NCBI GenBank assembly: GCA_947448735.1
Contig: CANFOS010000031.1
Span: 1-35,393, forward strand
Direction of reading: 5' to 3'
DNA from: Comamonadaceae bacterium
GTDB taxonomy: Bacteria > Pseudomonadota > Gammaproteobacteria > Burkholderiales > Burkholderiaceae_C
Length of the DNA stretch: 35,393 nt
The notes beneath the pieces are model-generated. The model saw only the letters and a program-made list of their open reading frames with translations, did no database searches and was not told the origin of the DNA. Position numbers and translations under genes: made by a program. Below, in pieces: positions 16,762 to 26,468 of this stretch. Numbering within the stretch: position 1 is the stretch's first letter; each line of letters starts with the position of its first letter.

Positions 16762-17457
16762 ATGAGCACCCCGATGAACAATCTCGGCATCGTTAAACGT
16801 AACATCGCCAGAGCCGACAAAGCTGCTGTCGCGCGGCTGGCCAAACTCGGCGTGGCCACTATCCATGAGGCCATGGGCCGCGTCGGTTTGATGAAGCCCT
16901 ACATGCGCCCCATCTACAAAGGTGCCAATATTTGCGGCACGGCGGTGACGGTACTTTTGCAACCCGGCGACAACTGGATGATGCACGTGGTGGCCGAGCA
17001 ATTGCAGCCCGGCGACGTGGCGGTAGCGGCCTGCACCACCGACAACGACGATGGCTTTTTTGGTGATCTGCTGGCCACCAGCTTTCAGGCCCGTGGTGCG
17101 GTTGGCCTCATCATTGACGGCGGCGTACGCGACGTGGTGGACCTTGAAAAAATGGGTTTCCCGGTGGTCAGCAAAGCCATTCATGCCAAGGGCACCATCA
17201 AGGCCACATTAGGGTCGGTCAACATTCCCGTCATTTGTGCCGGCGCTTTGGTCAATCCTGGTGATGTGGTGATTGCCGACGTCGACGGTGTGGTCGTGGT
17301 ACCCGCAGCGATTGCCGCGCAGGTCGCTGATGCTGCTGAAAAGCGCGAAAGCTTTGAAGGTGAAAAGCGCGCCAAGCTGGCTGCGGGCGTCCTGGGCCTG
17401 GACATGTACAACATGCGCGAGCCACTGGAAAAAGCTGGCTTGAAATACATTGATTAA
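16762..17457 (+). CDS. ligK: 4-carboxy-4-hydroxy-2-oxoadipate aldolase / oxaloacetate decarboxylase (LigK/PmdF)
   Basis: This 231-aa class II (metal-dependent) aldolase of the RraA-like fold splits CHA into pyruvate and oxaloacetate, the last step of the pathway; family members also decarboxylate oxaloacetate. The active-site loop [21 protein letters not shown] is followed by R123-D124, which match the catalytic and metal-binding residues of HMG/CHA aldolases. AGGA lies about 7 nt before the ATG and the gene begins 1 nt after the ligJ stop. Comamonas symbol: pmdF. The operon position between ligJ and ligI follows the Comamonas order E-F-D-A-B-C. Confidence 0.95.
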   Translation: MSTPMNNLGIVKRNIARADKAAVARLAKLGVATIHEAMGRVGLMKPYMRPIYKGANICGTAVTVLLQPGDNWMMHVVAEQLQPGDVAVAACTTDNDDGFFGDLLATSFQARGAVGLIIDGGVRDVVDLEKMGFPVVSKAIHAKGTIKATLGSVNIPVICAGALVNPGDVVIADVDGVVVVPAAIAAQVADAAEKRESFEGEKRAKLAAGVLGLDMYNMREPLEKAGLKYID

Positions 17458-17472
17458 TGGGTTGAGATAAAA

Positions 17473-18378
17473 ATGGAATTCACCAAAACTGCGGGCTGGC
17501 TGGACTGGTACACCGGCCCCACCAAACCCACCTTTAAACTGCCGCCCGGCGCTGTAGATGCGCATTGCCACGTGTTTGGCCCTGGCGATGTGTTCCCCTA
17601 CGCGCCAGAGCGCAAGTACACGCCCTGCGATGCATCAAAAGAGCAATTGTTTGCCCTGCGTGACCACCTTGGCTTCGACAAAAACGTGATCGTGCAAGCC
17701 ACCTGCCACGGCAGCGACAACCGTGCACTTACCGATGCGCTGAAGGCATCGAACAACAAGGCGCGCGGCGTGGCCACCGTCAACCGACATGTGACCGACG
17801 CCGAGCTGCAAGACATGCATGCCGCCGGGGTGCGGGGAACGCGCTTTAACTTCGTCAAACGCCTGGCTGACTTCACCCCGCGCGATGTGCTGCTGGAGAT
17901 TGCCAACCGCATTGCGCCGCTGGGCTGGCATGTGGTGATTTATTTTGAAGCGGTGGACTTGCCCGAGCTGTATGACTTTTTCACTGCGCTGCCCACGACG
18001 GTGGTGGTGGACCACATGGGTCGCCCCGACGTGACCAAGCCTGTGGATGGCCCGGAGTTCGAATTGTTCGTCAAGATGATGCGCGAGCACCCGAACATCT
18101 GGAGCAAGGTCAGTTGCCCGGAACGCCTGAGCGTGAGCGGCCCGAAAGCCTTGCATGGCGAGCAACATGCTTATCAAGACGTGGTGCCTTTCGCCAAAAA
18201 GTTGGTCGACACTTTCCCCGACCGCGTGCTGTGGGGCACCGACTGGCCACACCCGAACCTGAAAGACCACATGCCAGACGACGGCTTGCTGGTCGACTTT
18301 ATTCCGCAGATTGCAAGCACACCGCAGTTGCAGCAAAAGCTGCTGGTGGACAATCCCACACGTTTGTACTGGAGCTGA
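17473..18378 (+). CDS. ligI: 2-pyrone-4,6-dicarboxylate lactonase (LigI/PmdD)
   Basis: This 301-aa amidohydrolase opens the lactone of 2-pyrone-4,6-dicarboxylate to 4-oxalomesaconate (or its enol tautomer). The HxH motif is at H31/H33 (DAHCHVFGP), a histidine is in VVVDHMGRPDV, and the conserved aspartate is in LWGTDWPHPN (D257). LigI enzymes work without a metal, and the motif set fits that clade. The gene lies 15 nt after ligK and 10 nt before the dioxygenase alpha-subunit gene. The stop codon overlaps the GAAGGG ribosome-binding site of the next gene, which suggests coupled translation. Comamonas symbol: pmdD. Confidence 0.95.
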   Translation: MEFTKTAGWLDWYTGPTKPTFKLPPGAVDAHCHVFGPGDVFPYAPERKYTPCDASKEQLFALRDHLGFDKNVIVQATCHGSDNRALTDALKASNNKARGVATVNRHVTDAELQDMHAAGVRGTRFNFVKRLADFTPRDVLLEIANRIAPLGWHVVIYFEAVDLPELYDFFTALPTTVVVDHMGRPDVTKPVDGPEFELFVKMMREHPNIWSKVSCPERLSVSGPKALHGEQHAYQDVVPFAKKLVDTFPDRVLWGTDWPHPNLKDHMPDDGLLVDFIPQIASTPQLQQKLLVDNPTRLYWS

Positions 18379-18388
18379 AGGGCTTGAT

Positions 18389-18838
18389 ATGGCTTTGAAT
18401 AAAAATTACCTGGACGTGCCTGGCACCACGATTTTTGATGCCGACGAAAGTCGCAAGGGCTACCACCTGAACCAGTTCTGCATGAGCCTGATGACCCATG
18501 AAAACCGTGAACGGTTCAAGGCCGATCAGCGTGCTTACCTTGATGAATGGCCGATGACGCAAGAGCAAAAGCAGGCTGTACTGGATGTGGATCTGAACCG
18601 TGCCATCTCGCTGGGCGGCAACATTTACTTTTTGGCCAAGCTCGGTGCCACCCATGGCAAGAGCTTCCAGCAAATGGCCGGCAGCATGACCGGCATGACC
18701 GAGATGGAATACCGCGACATGATGATCGCTGGCGGGCGCTCGGTTGAAGGCAACCGCGTGGTGGGCGAAAACGGCACGGCGCAAGCGCAAAATCAGCCTC
18801 AGGGTCAACGCGGTGCGGCAAACAAAGGATCGAATTAA
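18389..18838 (+). CDS. ligA: Protocatechuate 4,5-dioxygenase alpha subunit (LigA/PmdA)
   Basis: This 149-aa small subunit of the class III extradiol dioxygenase caps the active site of the beta subunit. The family core runs through YHLNQFCMSLMTHENRE, then DLNRAISLGGNIYFLAKLGATHGKSFQQMAGSMTGM. A longer open frame begins at 18311, but the ATG at 18389, with GAAGGG 6 nt upstream, gives the family N-terminus. The last about 20 residues are a Gln/Asn/Gly-rich tail (AQAQNQPQGQRGAANKGSN), which is variable in the family. The beta-subunit gene follows with no gap. Confidence 0.96.
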   Translation: MALNKNYLDVPGTTIFDADESRKGYHLNQFCMSLMTHENRERFKADQRAYLDEWPMTQEQKQAVLDVDLNRAISLGGNIYFLAKLGATHGKSFQQMAGSMTGMTEMEYRDMMIAGGRSVEGNRVVGENGTAQAQNQPQGQRGAANKGSN

Positions 18839-19705
<867 letters not shown>

Positions 19706-19780
19706 TGCTGCTTCGTTCATTTTCATTCACTGCCCGACCAGGGCGCGTTCGCCTCCTTAAGGCTCTTCGGAGTTCCAATC

Positions 19781-20734
19781 ATGACTAAAACCATCAAAGT
19801 TGCACTGGCTGGTGCAGGCGCATTCGGCGTCAAGCACCTGGACGGCATTAAAAATATCGACGGCGTGGAAGTGGTGTCGCTGATGAGCCGTGACATTGAA
19901 AAAACCAAGGAGACTGCTGCGAAATACGGCATTCAACACGTGACGACCGACCTGGCAGAAAGCCTGGCTTTAAAAGAAGTTGACGCGGTTATTTTGTGCA
20001 CACCCACCCAGATGCATGCCGACCAAACCATGGCTTGCCTGAAGGCGGGCAAGCATGTGCAGGTGGAGATCCCATTGGCCGACAGTATCAAAGGCGCGAA
20101 CGCAGTGGCGGCCTTGGCCAAAAGCAGCGGCTTGGTGGCGATGTGTGGCCATACGCGCCGCTTTAATCCCAGCCACCAGTATGTGCACAAAGAAATTGCA
20201 GCGGGCAAGTTCAACATCCAGCAGATGGATGTGCAAACCTATTTTTTCCGTCGCACCAACATGAACGCCCTGGGCCAAGCCCGCAGCTGGACAGACCACT
20301 TGTTGTGGCACCACGCGGCGCACACGGTTGATTTGTTTGCCTACCAGTGCGGCAGCCCGATTGTCAAAGCCAACGCGGTGCAGGGCCCGATTCACCCGTC
20401 GCTTGGCATTGCCATGGACATGAGCATTCAGCTCAAAGCGGCCAATGGCGCGATTTGCACGCTGAGCCTGAGCTTTAACAATGACGGCCCGCTGGGGACC
20501 TACTTTCGCTACATTGGCGACACGGCGACTTATCTGGCGCGCTACGATGATCTCTTTAACGGCAAAGAAGAAAAAATCGATGTCAGCCAGGTGGACGTGA
20601 GCATGAACGGCATTGAGCTGCAAGACCGCGAGTTCTTTGCTGCCATCAGGGAGGGCCGCGAGCCCAACAGCAGCGTAGCCAGCGTGCTGCCTTGCTATCA
20701 AGTTTTGCATGACCTGGAGCAACAACTCGTATGA
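19781..20734 (+). CDS. ligC: 4-carboxy-2-hydroxymuconate-6-semialdehyde dehydrogenase (LigC/PmdC)
   Basis: This 317-aa Gfo/Idh/MocA-type NAD(P) dehydrogenase oxidises the hemiacetal form of the ring-cleavage product to 2-pyrone-4,6-dicarboxylate. The Rossmann motif GAGAFGVKHLDG begins at residue 11. AVILCTPTQMHADQTMACLKAGKHV and the family histidine region (MCGHTRRFNPSHQYV, LLWHHAAHTVDL) follow. The ribosome-binding site CGGAG lies about 9-13 nt before ATG. The 75-nt gap after ligB is the longest in the downstream part of the operon but holds no convincing terminator. The stop overlaps the next start as ATGA. Confidence 0.95.
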   Translation: MTKTIKVALAGAGAFGVKHLDGIKNIDGVEVVSLMSRDIEKTKETAAKYGIQHVTTDLAESLALKEVDAVILCTPTQMHADQTMACLKAGKHVQVEIPLADSIKGANAVAALAKSSGLVAMCGHTRRFNPSHQYVHKEIAAGKFNIQQMDVQTYFFRRTNMNALGQARSWTDHLLWHHAAHTVDLFAYQCGSPIVKANAVQGPIHPSLGIAMDMSIQLKAANGAICTLSLSFNNDGPLGTYFRYIGDTATYLARYDDLFNGKEEKIDVSQVDVSMNGIELQDREFFAAIREGREPNSSVASVLPCYQVLHDLEQQLV

Positions 20735-21753
20735 CATTACCCACACCGCTACCTACCCGCAAGCTTGGCCCTTTTGATGTTTCGGCCATCGGCCTGGGCT
20801 GCATGAACCTGAGCCACGCCTACGGTGCACCTGTCACTGCAGAGCAGGGCGAGCGGGTGCTGCTGGCTGCGCTGGACGCCGGCGTGACGCTGTTTGATAC
20901 CGCCACCCTGTACGGCTTTGGCGCGAACGAAACCCTGGTTGGTAAGGTGCTGAAGCCGCATCGCCACAAATTCACCCTGGCCAGCAAATGCGGTATGCAG
21001 GGCGTGGATGTGGCAGGTGATGGAAAACTGGTGCGTGTGATTGACGGCAGGCCCGCCACGATTCAAAAGACCTGTGAAGACAGCCTGCGCCGCCTGCAGA
21101 CCGATGTGATTGACCTGTACTACCTGCACCGCTGGGACAAAAGCGTGCCGATCGAAGACAGCGTGGGCGCGCTGGCCGACATGGTTAAAAAAGGCCACAT
21201 TCGCAGCATTGGCCTGTCAGAAGTTTCTAGCGCGACCTTGCGCAAGGCGCATGCCGTGCACCCCATTGCCGCCTTGCAAACCGAGTATTCGCTGTGGACG
21301 CGCAACCCCGAAATTGCCGTTTTACAAGCCTGCGCAGAACTCGACGTTGCTTTTGTGGCTTTCAGCCCGGTGGCGCGCGGGTTTTTGTGTGGCGGCCTGA
21401 TTGACGTGGACGCGCTGGATGCCAAAGACATACGCCGCAGCATGCCGCGCTTTACAACCGAGAATTACGCCGCTAACCTGAAACTGCTGTCGGCCTACAA
21501 CGCGCTGGCGCAAGACACAGGTTGCAGCCCGTCACAACTGGCCCTGGCCTGGTTGCTGCACAAAGCACCGCACATTATTCCCATCCCCGGCACTACCAGT
21601 GTTGCGCATTTGCTGGACGACCTGGGGGCCGTGAACGTCAGCTTGTCGGCCCAACGTGTAGCGCAGCTGGACAAGCTGATCAATCAGCACACCGTGCAGG
21701 GCGCACGCTACAACCCGCAGGGCACATCAGAGGTCGACACAGAAATGTTTTGA
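20731..21753 (+). CDS. Aldo/keto reductase at the end of the protocatechuate operon
   Basis: This 340-aa (alpha/beta)8-barrel NADPH oxidoreductase has the AKR catalytic tetrad D56 and Y61 (LFDTATLYG), K86 (LASKCG) and H133 (YYLHRWD), with the cofactor region IPIPGTTSVAHLLDD near the C-terminus. It resembles the AKR11/AKR13-like group. It starts at ATGA overlapping the ligC stop, so it is translated as part of the same operon. No step of the canonical pathway needs it. It may reduce an aromatic aldehyde or a reactive ring-cleavage semialdehyde, but the substrate is unknown. Confidence 0.9.
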   Translation: MTLPTPLPTRKLGPFDVSAIGLGCMNLSHAYGAPVTAEQGERVLLAALDAGVTLFDTATLYGFGANETLVGKVLKPHRHKFTLASKCGMQGVDVAGDGKLVRVIDGRPATIQKTCEDSLRRLQTDVIDLYYLHRWDKSVPIEDSVGALADMVKKGHIRSIGLSEVSSATLRKAHAVHPIAALQTEYSLWTRNPEIAVLQACAELDVAFVAFSPVARGFLCGGLIDVDALDAKDIRRSMPRFTTENYAANLKLLSAYNALAQDTGCSPSQLALAWLLHKAPHIIPIPGTTSVAHLLDDLGAVNVSLSAQRVAQLDKLINQHTVQGARYNPQGTSEVDTEMF

Positions 21754-21921
21754 GCGTGGTGCGCATATGCTGCGCCCCGCCATCCACCCGATATTCATTG
21801 CCTTGATCCGTTTGCCGCAGGCGCTCGCATGCGGCACTGTCCTACATCTCTTCGTAGTATTGACCGACCTGGGCTGGGCAACACTTGGGCGACGATTGTG
21901 CTTCTTTGAAAGCCAATCCTC

Positions 21922-22629
21922 ATGCCAACTGACGACGATTTGAACCTGACACCCAGTGGACTGCGCCAGAGCTCAAGCCTGACGGGCATGACCTCCGCCA
22001 GCGAACTCGAGTCATCGGTTGGCAGCTACACCGAGAGCCGTGACGCTGAAGACCTCAACGCCGACGCGATTGACACCCTCAACGATCTGCTGGAAATCTG
22101 CCGCGACGGCGAATATGGCTTTCGCGAATGCGCAGAACACACCCAGGCGCTCGCCATCAAGACAGTGCTGAACCAGCATGCCAGTGAATGCCACTTTGCG
22201 GCTACAGAACTGCAGACCCTGCTTAAACACATGGGCGGTGAACCGAAAGAAGGCGGCACGGCCAGCGCAGCTTTGCACCGCGGCTGGGTATCTGTCAAGG
22301 GCACCCTCAGCGGTTACAGCGACTACGACATGCTTGATGAATGCGAGCGCGCGCAAGACGTGGCCTTGGCCCAGTATCGCAAGGCCAGCAAGCAAAGCCT
22401 GCCCCCCGGCGTCATGGCTGTGGTTGAAAAGCAGTCTGAAGGGGTTCAGCGCAACCACGATCAGATCAAGGCCATGCGAGAGTTGTCAGGCAGCACGCTT
22501 TCACGCCAGCCAGAGGGCAACCACGACCAGACCAAGACCGTGCGAGGTTTGTCAGGCAGCATGCTTTCACGCTTGGTACAGCGCAACCACGACCAAATTG
22601 AGACCATGCGTGACGCGCATAAGACCTGA
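21922..22629 (+). CDS. PA2169-type (DUF2383) helical-bundle protein with repeated C-terminus
   Basis: This 235-aa cytoplasmic protein has a ferritin-like four-helix DUF2383 region at about residues 45-155 (DTLNDLLEICRDGEYGF, CHFAATELQTLLKHMGGEP, LDECERAQDVALAQYRKA). Family members usually end with a single QRNHDQIKxMRD-like motif. Here the motif occurs three times with an exact 22-residue (66-bp) period: NHDQIKAMR, NHDQTKTVR and NHDQIETMR, joined by LSGSxLSR linkers. The N-terminal about 40 residues are Ser/Thr-rich and disordered-looking. Function is unknown; relatives are often stress-associated. No clear Shine-Dalgarno precedes the ATG. The gene is monocistronic and is followed by a strong terminator at 22712. 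Confidence 0.82.
   Translation: MPTDDDLNLTPSGLRQSSSLTGMTSASELESSVGSYTESRDAEDLNADAIDTLNDLLEICRDGEYGFRECAEHTQALAIKTVLNQHASECHFAATELQTLLKHMGGEPKEGGTASAALHRGWVSVKGTLSGYSDYDMLDECERAQDVALAQYRKASKQSLPPGVMAVVEKQSEGVQRNHDQIKAMRELSGSTLSRQPEGNHDQTKTVRGLSGSMLSRLVQRNHDQIETMRDAHKT
22453..22626 (+). repeat. 66-bp in-frame tandem repeat (2.6 units)
   Basis: Units begin at 22453, 22519 and 22585 with AACCACGA. They are recognisably similar at DNA level (for example the TTGTCAGGCAGC stretch in units 1 and 2), so the duplication is fairly recent. The third unit is partial and ends with the gene. Confidence 0.85.
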
Positions 22630-22711
22630 AAATCATGACTTGTAGGTGCTGACGACTTTTTCTTTGCTGGCACTCGAGGTTCAGCAATCTGGCAGCAAGC
22701 GGCTTCCAGCT

Positions 22712-22742
22712 GGGGCGACAAAAAATTGTTGCCCCTTTTTTT
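22712..22742 (+). terminator. Intrinsic terminator after the DUF2383 gene
   Basis: GGGGCGACAA (22712-22721) pairs with TTGTTGCCCC (22726-22735), ten pairs with one G-U and an AAAA loop, followed by seven T. It ends 24 nt before the CHRD gene, which must therefore rely on another promoter or on read-through. Confidence 0.88.
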
Positions 22743-22766
22743 ACCCATTACCCATTTGGAGCCATC

Positions 22767-23243
22767 ATGCCAACACGTAGAACCCTCCATCGCCGGGCTG
22801 TTGGCGGTCTGACTGTCGCTATAGCGACCCTGACGCTGGTGCTGGTGCTGTCGGGCTGCGGCGCCACAATGCAGCCCTCGAACATGGTGGCTTTCACCAC
22901 ACAACTTCGCGCCGCCAATGAAGTGCCGCCGAATGCCAGCAACGGCGGTGGCTCGGTTGATGCAGCATTCAACAAAGACACGCTGCTGCTGCGCTGGAAG
23001 GTTAACTACACCGGCTTGACTGGCAACGCGACCGCAGGCCACTTTCATGGCCCTGCAGCGGTCGGTGCCAATTCAGGTGTTGCACTGGGCTGGGCCAACC
23101 CGGTCACCACAGCCATGGAAGGCAGCGCCACCCTGACTGCGGCACAAGCCGCAGACCTGATGGCGGGCAAGTGGTACGCCAACATTCACACGGCGGCCAA
23201 CCCGGGCGGCGAGGTGCGCGGCCAGATGACGATTCGCAACTGA
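22767..23243 (+). CDS. CHRD-domain lipoprotein
   Basis: This 158-aa exported protein has a basic N-terminus, a hydrophobic stretch and a lipobox LSGC with C31 as the predicted lipidation site. The CHRD domain fills the rest: FTTQLRAANEVPPNAS, LLLRWKVNYTGLTGNATAGHFHGPA, ATLTAAQAADLMAGKWYANIHTA and NPGGEVRGQM are family hallmarks. CHRD domains occur in chordin and in many bacterial secreted proteins of unknown function; the conserved histidines (HFHG, NIHT) suggest metal or ligand binding. GGAG lies about 10 nt before the ATG. There are no clear operon partners. Confidence 0.88.
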   Translation: MPTRRTLHRRAVGGLTVAIATLTLVLVLSGCGATMQPSNMVAFTTQLRAANEVPPNASNGGGSVDAAFNKDTLLLRWKVNYTGLTGNATAGHFHGPAAVGANSGVALGWANPVTTAMEGSATLTAAQAADLMAGKWYANIHTAANPGGEVRGQMTIRN

Positions 23244-23271
23244 ATTGCCAATCTGGCGATGTGCGGCAAAT

Positions 23272-23289
23272 GCTATCAAATAAGTAGCT
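23272..23289 (+). repeat. Dispersed hairpin-like intergenic repeat, copy C
   Basis: GCTATCAAATAAGTAGCT shares AATAAGTAGC with the copies at 909-931 and (as TATAAGTAGC) 25942-25964, and has GCTA/TAGC ends that can pair. It lies in the gap after the CHRD gene. Confidence 0.45.
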
Positions 23290-23317
23290 ACTCCCTTAGG
23301 TTTTACTTGGCCTGAGG

Positions 23318-23346
23318 CCTGATTTCTTGGTGAAATCAGGTCTTTT
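23318..23346 (+). terminator. Terminator between the CHRD and YgiQ genes
   Basis: CCTGATTT (23318-23325) and AAATCAGG (23333-23340) form a perfect 8-bp stem with a 7-nt loop, followed by TCTTTT. It is located 75 nt after the CHRD stop. Confidence 0.65.
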
Positions 23347-23495
23347 CAATACTTTTTAGTCTTTTTTACTGATTCCGGTTGGCTTGAACTGTCATTTGCG
23401 CTTGCGGGTCGCGCGAAACGCTTTAAAACCTTAAAATCAGCGTTTCCGTCAAGCAGGCCTGACATTTCTGTCTGGCCGGCTCACCAGCCCCGCTT

Positions 23496-25868
23496 ATGAA
23501 CGCCCCCGTCGACGTTTCCTTTTTTGCCCGCGCCGCCAAGCCGCTGACCAGTTACCGCAAGTACTGGGCGGCGCGCTTTGGCACGGCCAAGTTTTTGCCG
23601 ACCAGTCGGGCCGAGATGGACGCCCTTGGCTGGGACAGTTGCGACATCATCATCGTCACTGGCGACGCCTACGTCGATCACCCCAGCTTTGGCATGGCCG
23701 TGATCGGCCGCATGCTGGAAGCGCAAGGCTTTCGGGTCGGCATCATTGCCCAGCCCGACTGGCAAAGCGCCGAGCCCTTCAAGCTGCTGGGCAAGCCCAA
23801 TCTCTTTTGGGGCGTGACAGCCGGCAACATGGACTCCATGATCAACCGCTACACGGCGGACCACAAAATCCGTTCTGACGACGCTTACACCCCCGGTGAC
23901 ATTGGCGGCAAGCGGCCCGACCGCGCTGCGCTGGTGTATTCGCAGCGTTGCCGTGAAGCCTTCAAGGACGTGCCGATCATTCTGGGCGGTATTGAAGGCA
24001 GCTTGCGGCGTATTGCTCACTACGACTATTGGTCAGACAAAGTGCGCCGGTCGGTTGTGATTGATTCAAAGTGCGACTTGCTGCTGTATGGCAACGCCGA
24101 GCGGGCCATTGTTGAAATTGCCCACCGCCTGGCCGCCAAGGAAGGCATCGCGACGATGACGGACATTCGCGGCACGGCATTTATTCGCCGCGCAGGCGAC
24201 GAAACATCTCAAGGCTGGTTTGAAATTGACTCGACCAGCGTCGACGCACCCGGCCGCATTGAAGCGCATGTCAACCCTTACCTGATGGTGGCCGATGCCG
24301 CCAAAGAGCTGGGCACCACCTGCGCCCGCGAGGAAGAGGCCGACGCGGTGGCAAAGGTTGCGACGGCGCAGGCCAATCCGGCCATCAAACCCCTGACCTT
24401 TGTGGTCAACCCTGCCTTGCCGTCGACGGTGCAAACAGCGCAGGGCAAGATCAAAGTGCCGCCGCGTGACCGGTCGGTGATTCGCCTGCCGTCTTTTGAG
24501 CAAGTCAAAAGTGACCCGGTGCTGTATGCCCATGCCAACCGCGTGCTGCATCTAGAGACCAACCCCGGCAACGCGCGCGCGCTGGTGCAAGCCCATGGTG
24601 AGGGCGCCACAGCGCGTGACGTGTGGATCACGCCGCCACCTATCCCGCTGACCACCGCCGAGATGGACTACGTGTTTGACTTGCCCTACGCGCGCAGCCC
24701 GCACCCGAGCTACGCAGACGAAAACGGCAGCCACGACCACGCCACCAAAATCCCGGCCTGGGAGATGATTCGCTTTTCCGTCAACATCATGCGCGGCTGC
24801 TTTGGCGGCTGCACGTTTTGCTCCATCACCGAGCACGAAGGTCGCATCATTCAAAGCCGTTCTGAAGACTCGGTCATACGCGAGATTGAAGCGATCAGGG
24901 ACTCGGTGACAAGCTTTACCGGCACGATTTCAGACCTGGGCGGCCCAACAGCCAATATGTACCGCATCGGCTGCAAATCGCCTGAGATTGAAGCGGCCTG
25001 CCGCAAGCCCAGTTGTGTCTACCCCGGCATCTGCCAGAACCTGAACACCGACCACAACCCCCTGATCAAAATGTACCGCCGTGCGCGGGCGCTCAAGGGC
25101 GTGAAAAAGATTTTGATCAGCTCCGGTGTGCGCTATGACCTGGCGGTGGAAAGCCCCGAATACGTCAAGGAACTGGTCAGCCACCACGTCGGCGGCTACC
25201 TGAAAATTGCCCCGGAACACACCGAGCAAGGTCCGCTGACCAAGATGATGAAGCCCGGCATCGGCAGCTACGACAAGTTCAAGCAGCTGTTTGAAAAGTA
25301 CAGTCTAGAGGCCGGTAAAAAGCAGTTTTTGATTCCGTACTTCATCGCCGCACACCCCGGTACCAGCGATGAAGACATGATGCATCTGGCCCAGTGGCTC
25401 AAGAAAAGCGGCTTTCGGGCTGACCAGGTGCAAACTTTTTACCCGTCGCCCATGGCCACCGCCACGGCGATGTACCACACCAACAAAAACCCGCTGCGCA
25501 AAATCACGCGGGATAGCGAGACAGTGGACATCGTGCGCGGTGAAAAACGCCGCCGCCTGCACAAGGCTTTTTTGCGCTACCACGACCCGAACAATTGGCC
25601 GTTGCTGCGGGAAGCTTTAAAAACCATGGGTCGGGCTGATTTGATCGGCAACGGCAAGCACCATTTGATACCAACGTTTCAGCCGCTGGTCGATGGCACG
25701 TACCAAAGTGCGCGGCGCAAAAATTCGACCGGGGTCGCCAAAACGTCTGCCGTGGCGTCACCTGTGAAGGGCCGCCTGCTGACCCAGCATACGGGCCTGC
25801 CGCCACGCGACAACGGGGCTGCAGCCAAGTTGATCGGGAAGCCGAAAAAGCCCAAATTCAGGCCATAA
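23496..25868 (+). CDS. ygiQ: YgiQ family radical SAM protein
   Basis: This 790-aa protein has an N-terminal YgiQ/UPF0313 domain (about residues 1-330, including [18 protein letters not shown]) and a radical SAM core. The [4Fe-4S]-binding motif CFGGCTFC is at C435, C439 and C442. [26 protein letters not shown] and the [15 protein letters not shown] stretch follow. The C-terminal about 60 residues are Lys/Arg/Pro-rich and disordered-looking (ending [11 protein letters not shown]). The reaction is unknown for the whole family. It stands alone, convergent with the pilin cluster. The start at 23496 gives the family N-terminus, but no strong Shine-Dalgarno is visible. Confidence 0.92.
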   Translation: MNAPVDVSFFARAAKPLTSYRKYWAARFGTAKFLPTSRAEMDALGWDSCDIIIVTGDAYVDHPSFGMAVIGRMLEAQGFRVGIIAQPDWQSAEPFKLLGKPNLFWGVTAGNMDSMINRYTADHKIRSDDAYTPGDIGGKRPDRAALVYSQRCREAFKDVPIILGGIEGSLRRIAHYDYWSDKVRRSVVIDSKCDLLLYGNAERAIVEIAHRLAAKEGIATMTDIRGTAFIRRAGDETSQGWFEIDSTSVDAPGRIEAHVNPYLMVADAAKELGTTCAREEEADAVAKVATAQANPAIKPLTFVVNPALPSTVQTAQGKIKVPPRDRSVIRLPSFEQVKSDPVLYAHANRVLHLETNPGNARALVQAHGEGATARDVWITPPPIPLTTAEMDYVFDLPYARSPHPSYADENGSHDHATKIPAWEMIRFSVNIMRGCFGGCTFCSITEHEGRIIQSRSEDSVIREIEAIRDSVTSFTGTISDLGGPTANMYRIGCKSPEIEAACRKPSCVYPGICQNLNTDHNPLIKMYRRARALKGVKKILISSGVRYDLAVESPEYVKELVSHHVGGYLKIAPEHTEQGPLTKMMKPGIGSYDKFKQLFEKYSLEAGKKQFLIPYFIAAHPGTSDEDMMHLAQWLKKSGFRADQVQTFYPSPMATATAMYHTNKNPLRKITRDSETVDIVRGEKRRRLHKAFLRYHDPNNWPLLREALKTMGRADLIGNGKHHLIPTFQPLVDGTYQSARRKNSTGVAKTSAVASPVKGRLLTQHTGLPPRDNGAAAKLIGKPKKPKFRP

Positions 25869-25876
25869 ACGGTTCA

Positions 25877-25920
25877 TCAACGGGTTGTCAACGGGTCACC
25901 ATCGGGTCGTCAACTCGCCG
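25877..25920 (+). repeat. Short 11-bp tandem repeat
   Basis: Units TCAACGGGTTG, TCAACGGGTCA, CCATCGGGTCG and TCAACTCGCCG follow each other immediately after the YgiQ-type gene. The array is short and degenerate, and no function is apparent. Confidence 0.45.
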
Positions 25921-25941
25921 CTAACCCAACAAATAACTGGG

Positions 25942-25964
25942 CAAGCCGCTACGTTATAAGTAGC
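25942..25964 (+). repeat. Dispersed hairpin-like intergenic repeat, copy B
   Basis: CAAGCCGCTACGTTATAAGTAGC contains the perfect inverted repeat GCTAC-N7-GTAGC and matches copy A at 909-931. It lies between the convergent ygiQ and pilE genes, where a bidirectional transcription end would be useful, though no T-run follows. Confidence 0.5.
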
Positions 25965-25979
25965 AGGCGAAGTATCTGT

Positions 25980-26468
25980 TCATGGATTCCAGCAAACGGT
26001 TTGCGCCGCAGCTGAAGCATCAAAAGCAAGCTTTTGATTGGCCTGATCAATCGTCATGGTGGCGCAAGTTGTATCGCTTGCCTGCGTGCCCGCAGCGGTT
26101 GCCGTGAAGGTATAGGTGGTGGCTGCGCTGGCCGCGGTGATGATGTAAAAGCCGTTCGGCGTGGTTGTTGGCGTCGCTGGGCTGCAGGCACCCACATAGG
26201 TGAAATTTGCGCCGTAGCAGCGTTCAATCACCGTCTGCGCTTTTGTTAGCTCAGACATCGCTTCTGCGCGACGTGTTTTGACAATATAGCCTCTGTACGA
26301 CGGCAGGGCGATGCTGGCCAGAATGCCGACGATGGCCACGGTGATCATCAACTCGATCAAGGTAAAGCCTGCCGCAAGGCGTGACCCAGCAAAGCAACTT
26401 CTGCGACCGCCGCTGGCCAATGGGATTGGCGTTGGGATTGGGCGTGGGATCGGCATGCATTTGTTCAT
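25980..26468 (-). CDS. pilE: PilE-like type IV pilin with unusually long leader
   Basis: This 162-aa prepilin has the cleavage/methylation motif [29 protein letters not shown]; after cleavage the hydrophobic helix drives assembly into the pilus. The mature part carries the [10 protein letters not shown] helix, an ERCYG region and a C-terminal Cys pair candidate (TTCATM...QTVCWNP) typical of the D-region. The leader is 34 residues and Pro-rich ([17 protein letters not shown]). The ATG at 26468 overlaps the pilY1 stop (ATGA), which supports it. An internal TTG would give an 18-residue leader. Last gene of the fimT-pilV-pilW-pilX-pilY1-pilE cluster, so it is likely a minor pilin (PilE of Pseudomonas type) rather than the major subunit. 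Confidence 0.9.
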   Translation of the reverse strand: MNKCMPIPRPIPTPIPLASGGRRSCFAGSRLAAGFTLIELMITVAIVGILASIALPSYRGYIVKTRRAEAMSELTKAQTVIERCYGANFTYVGACSPATPTTTPNGFYIITAASAATTYTFTATAAGTQASDTTCATMTIDQANQKLAFDASAAAQTVCWNP

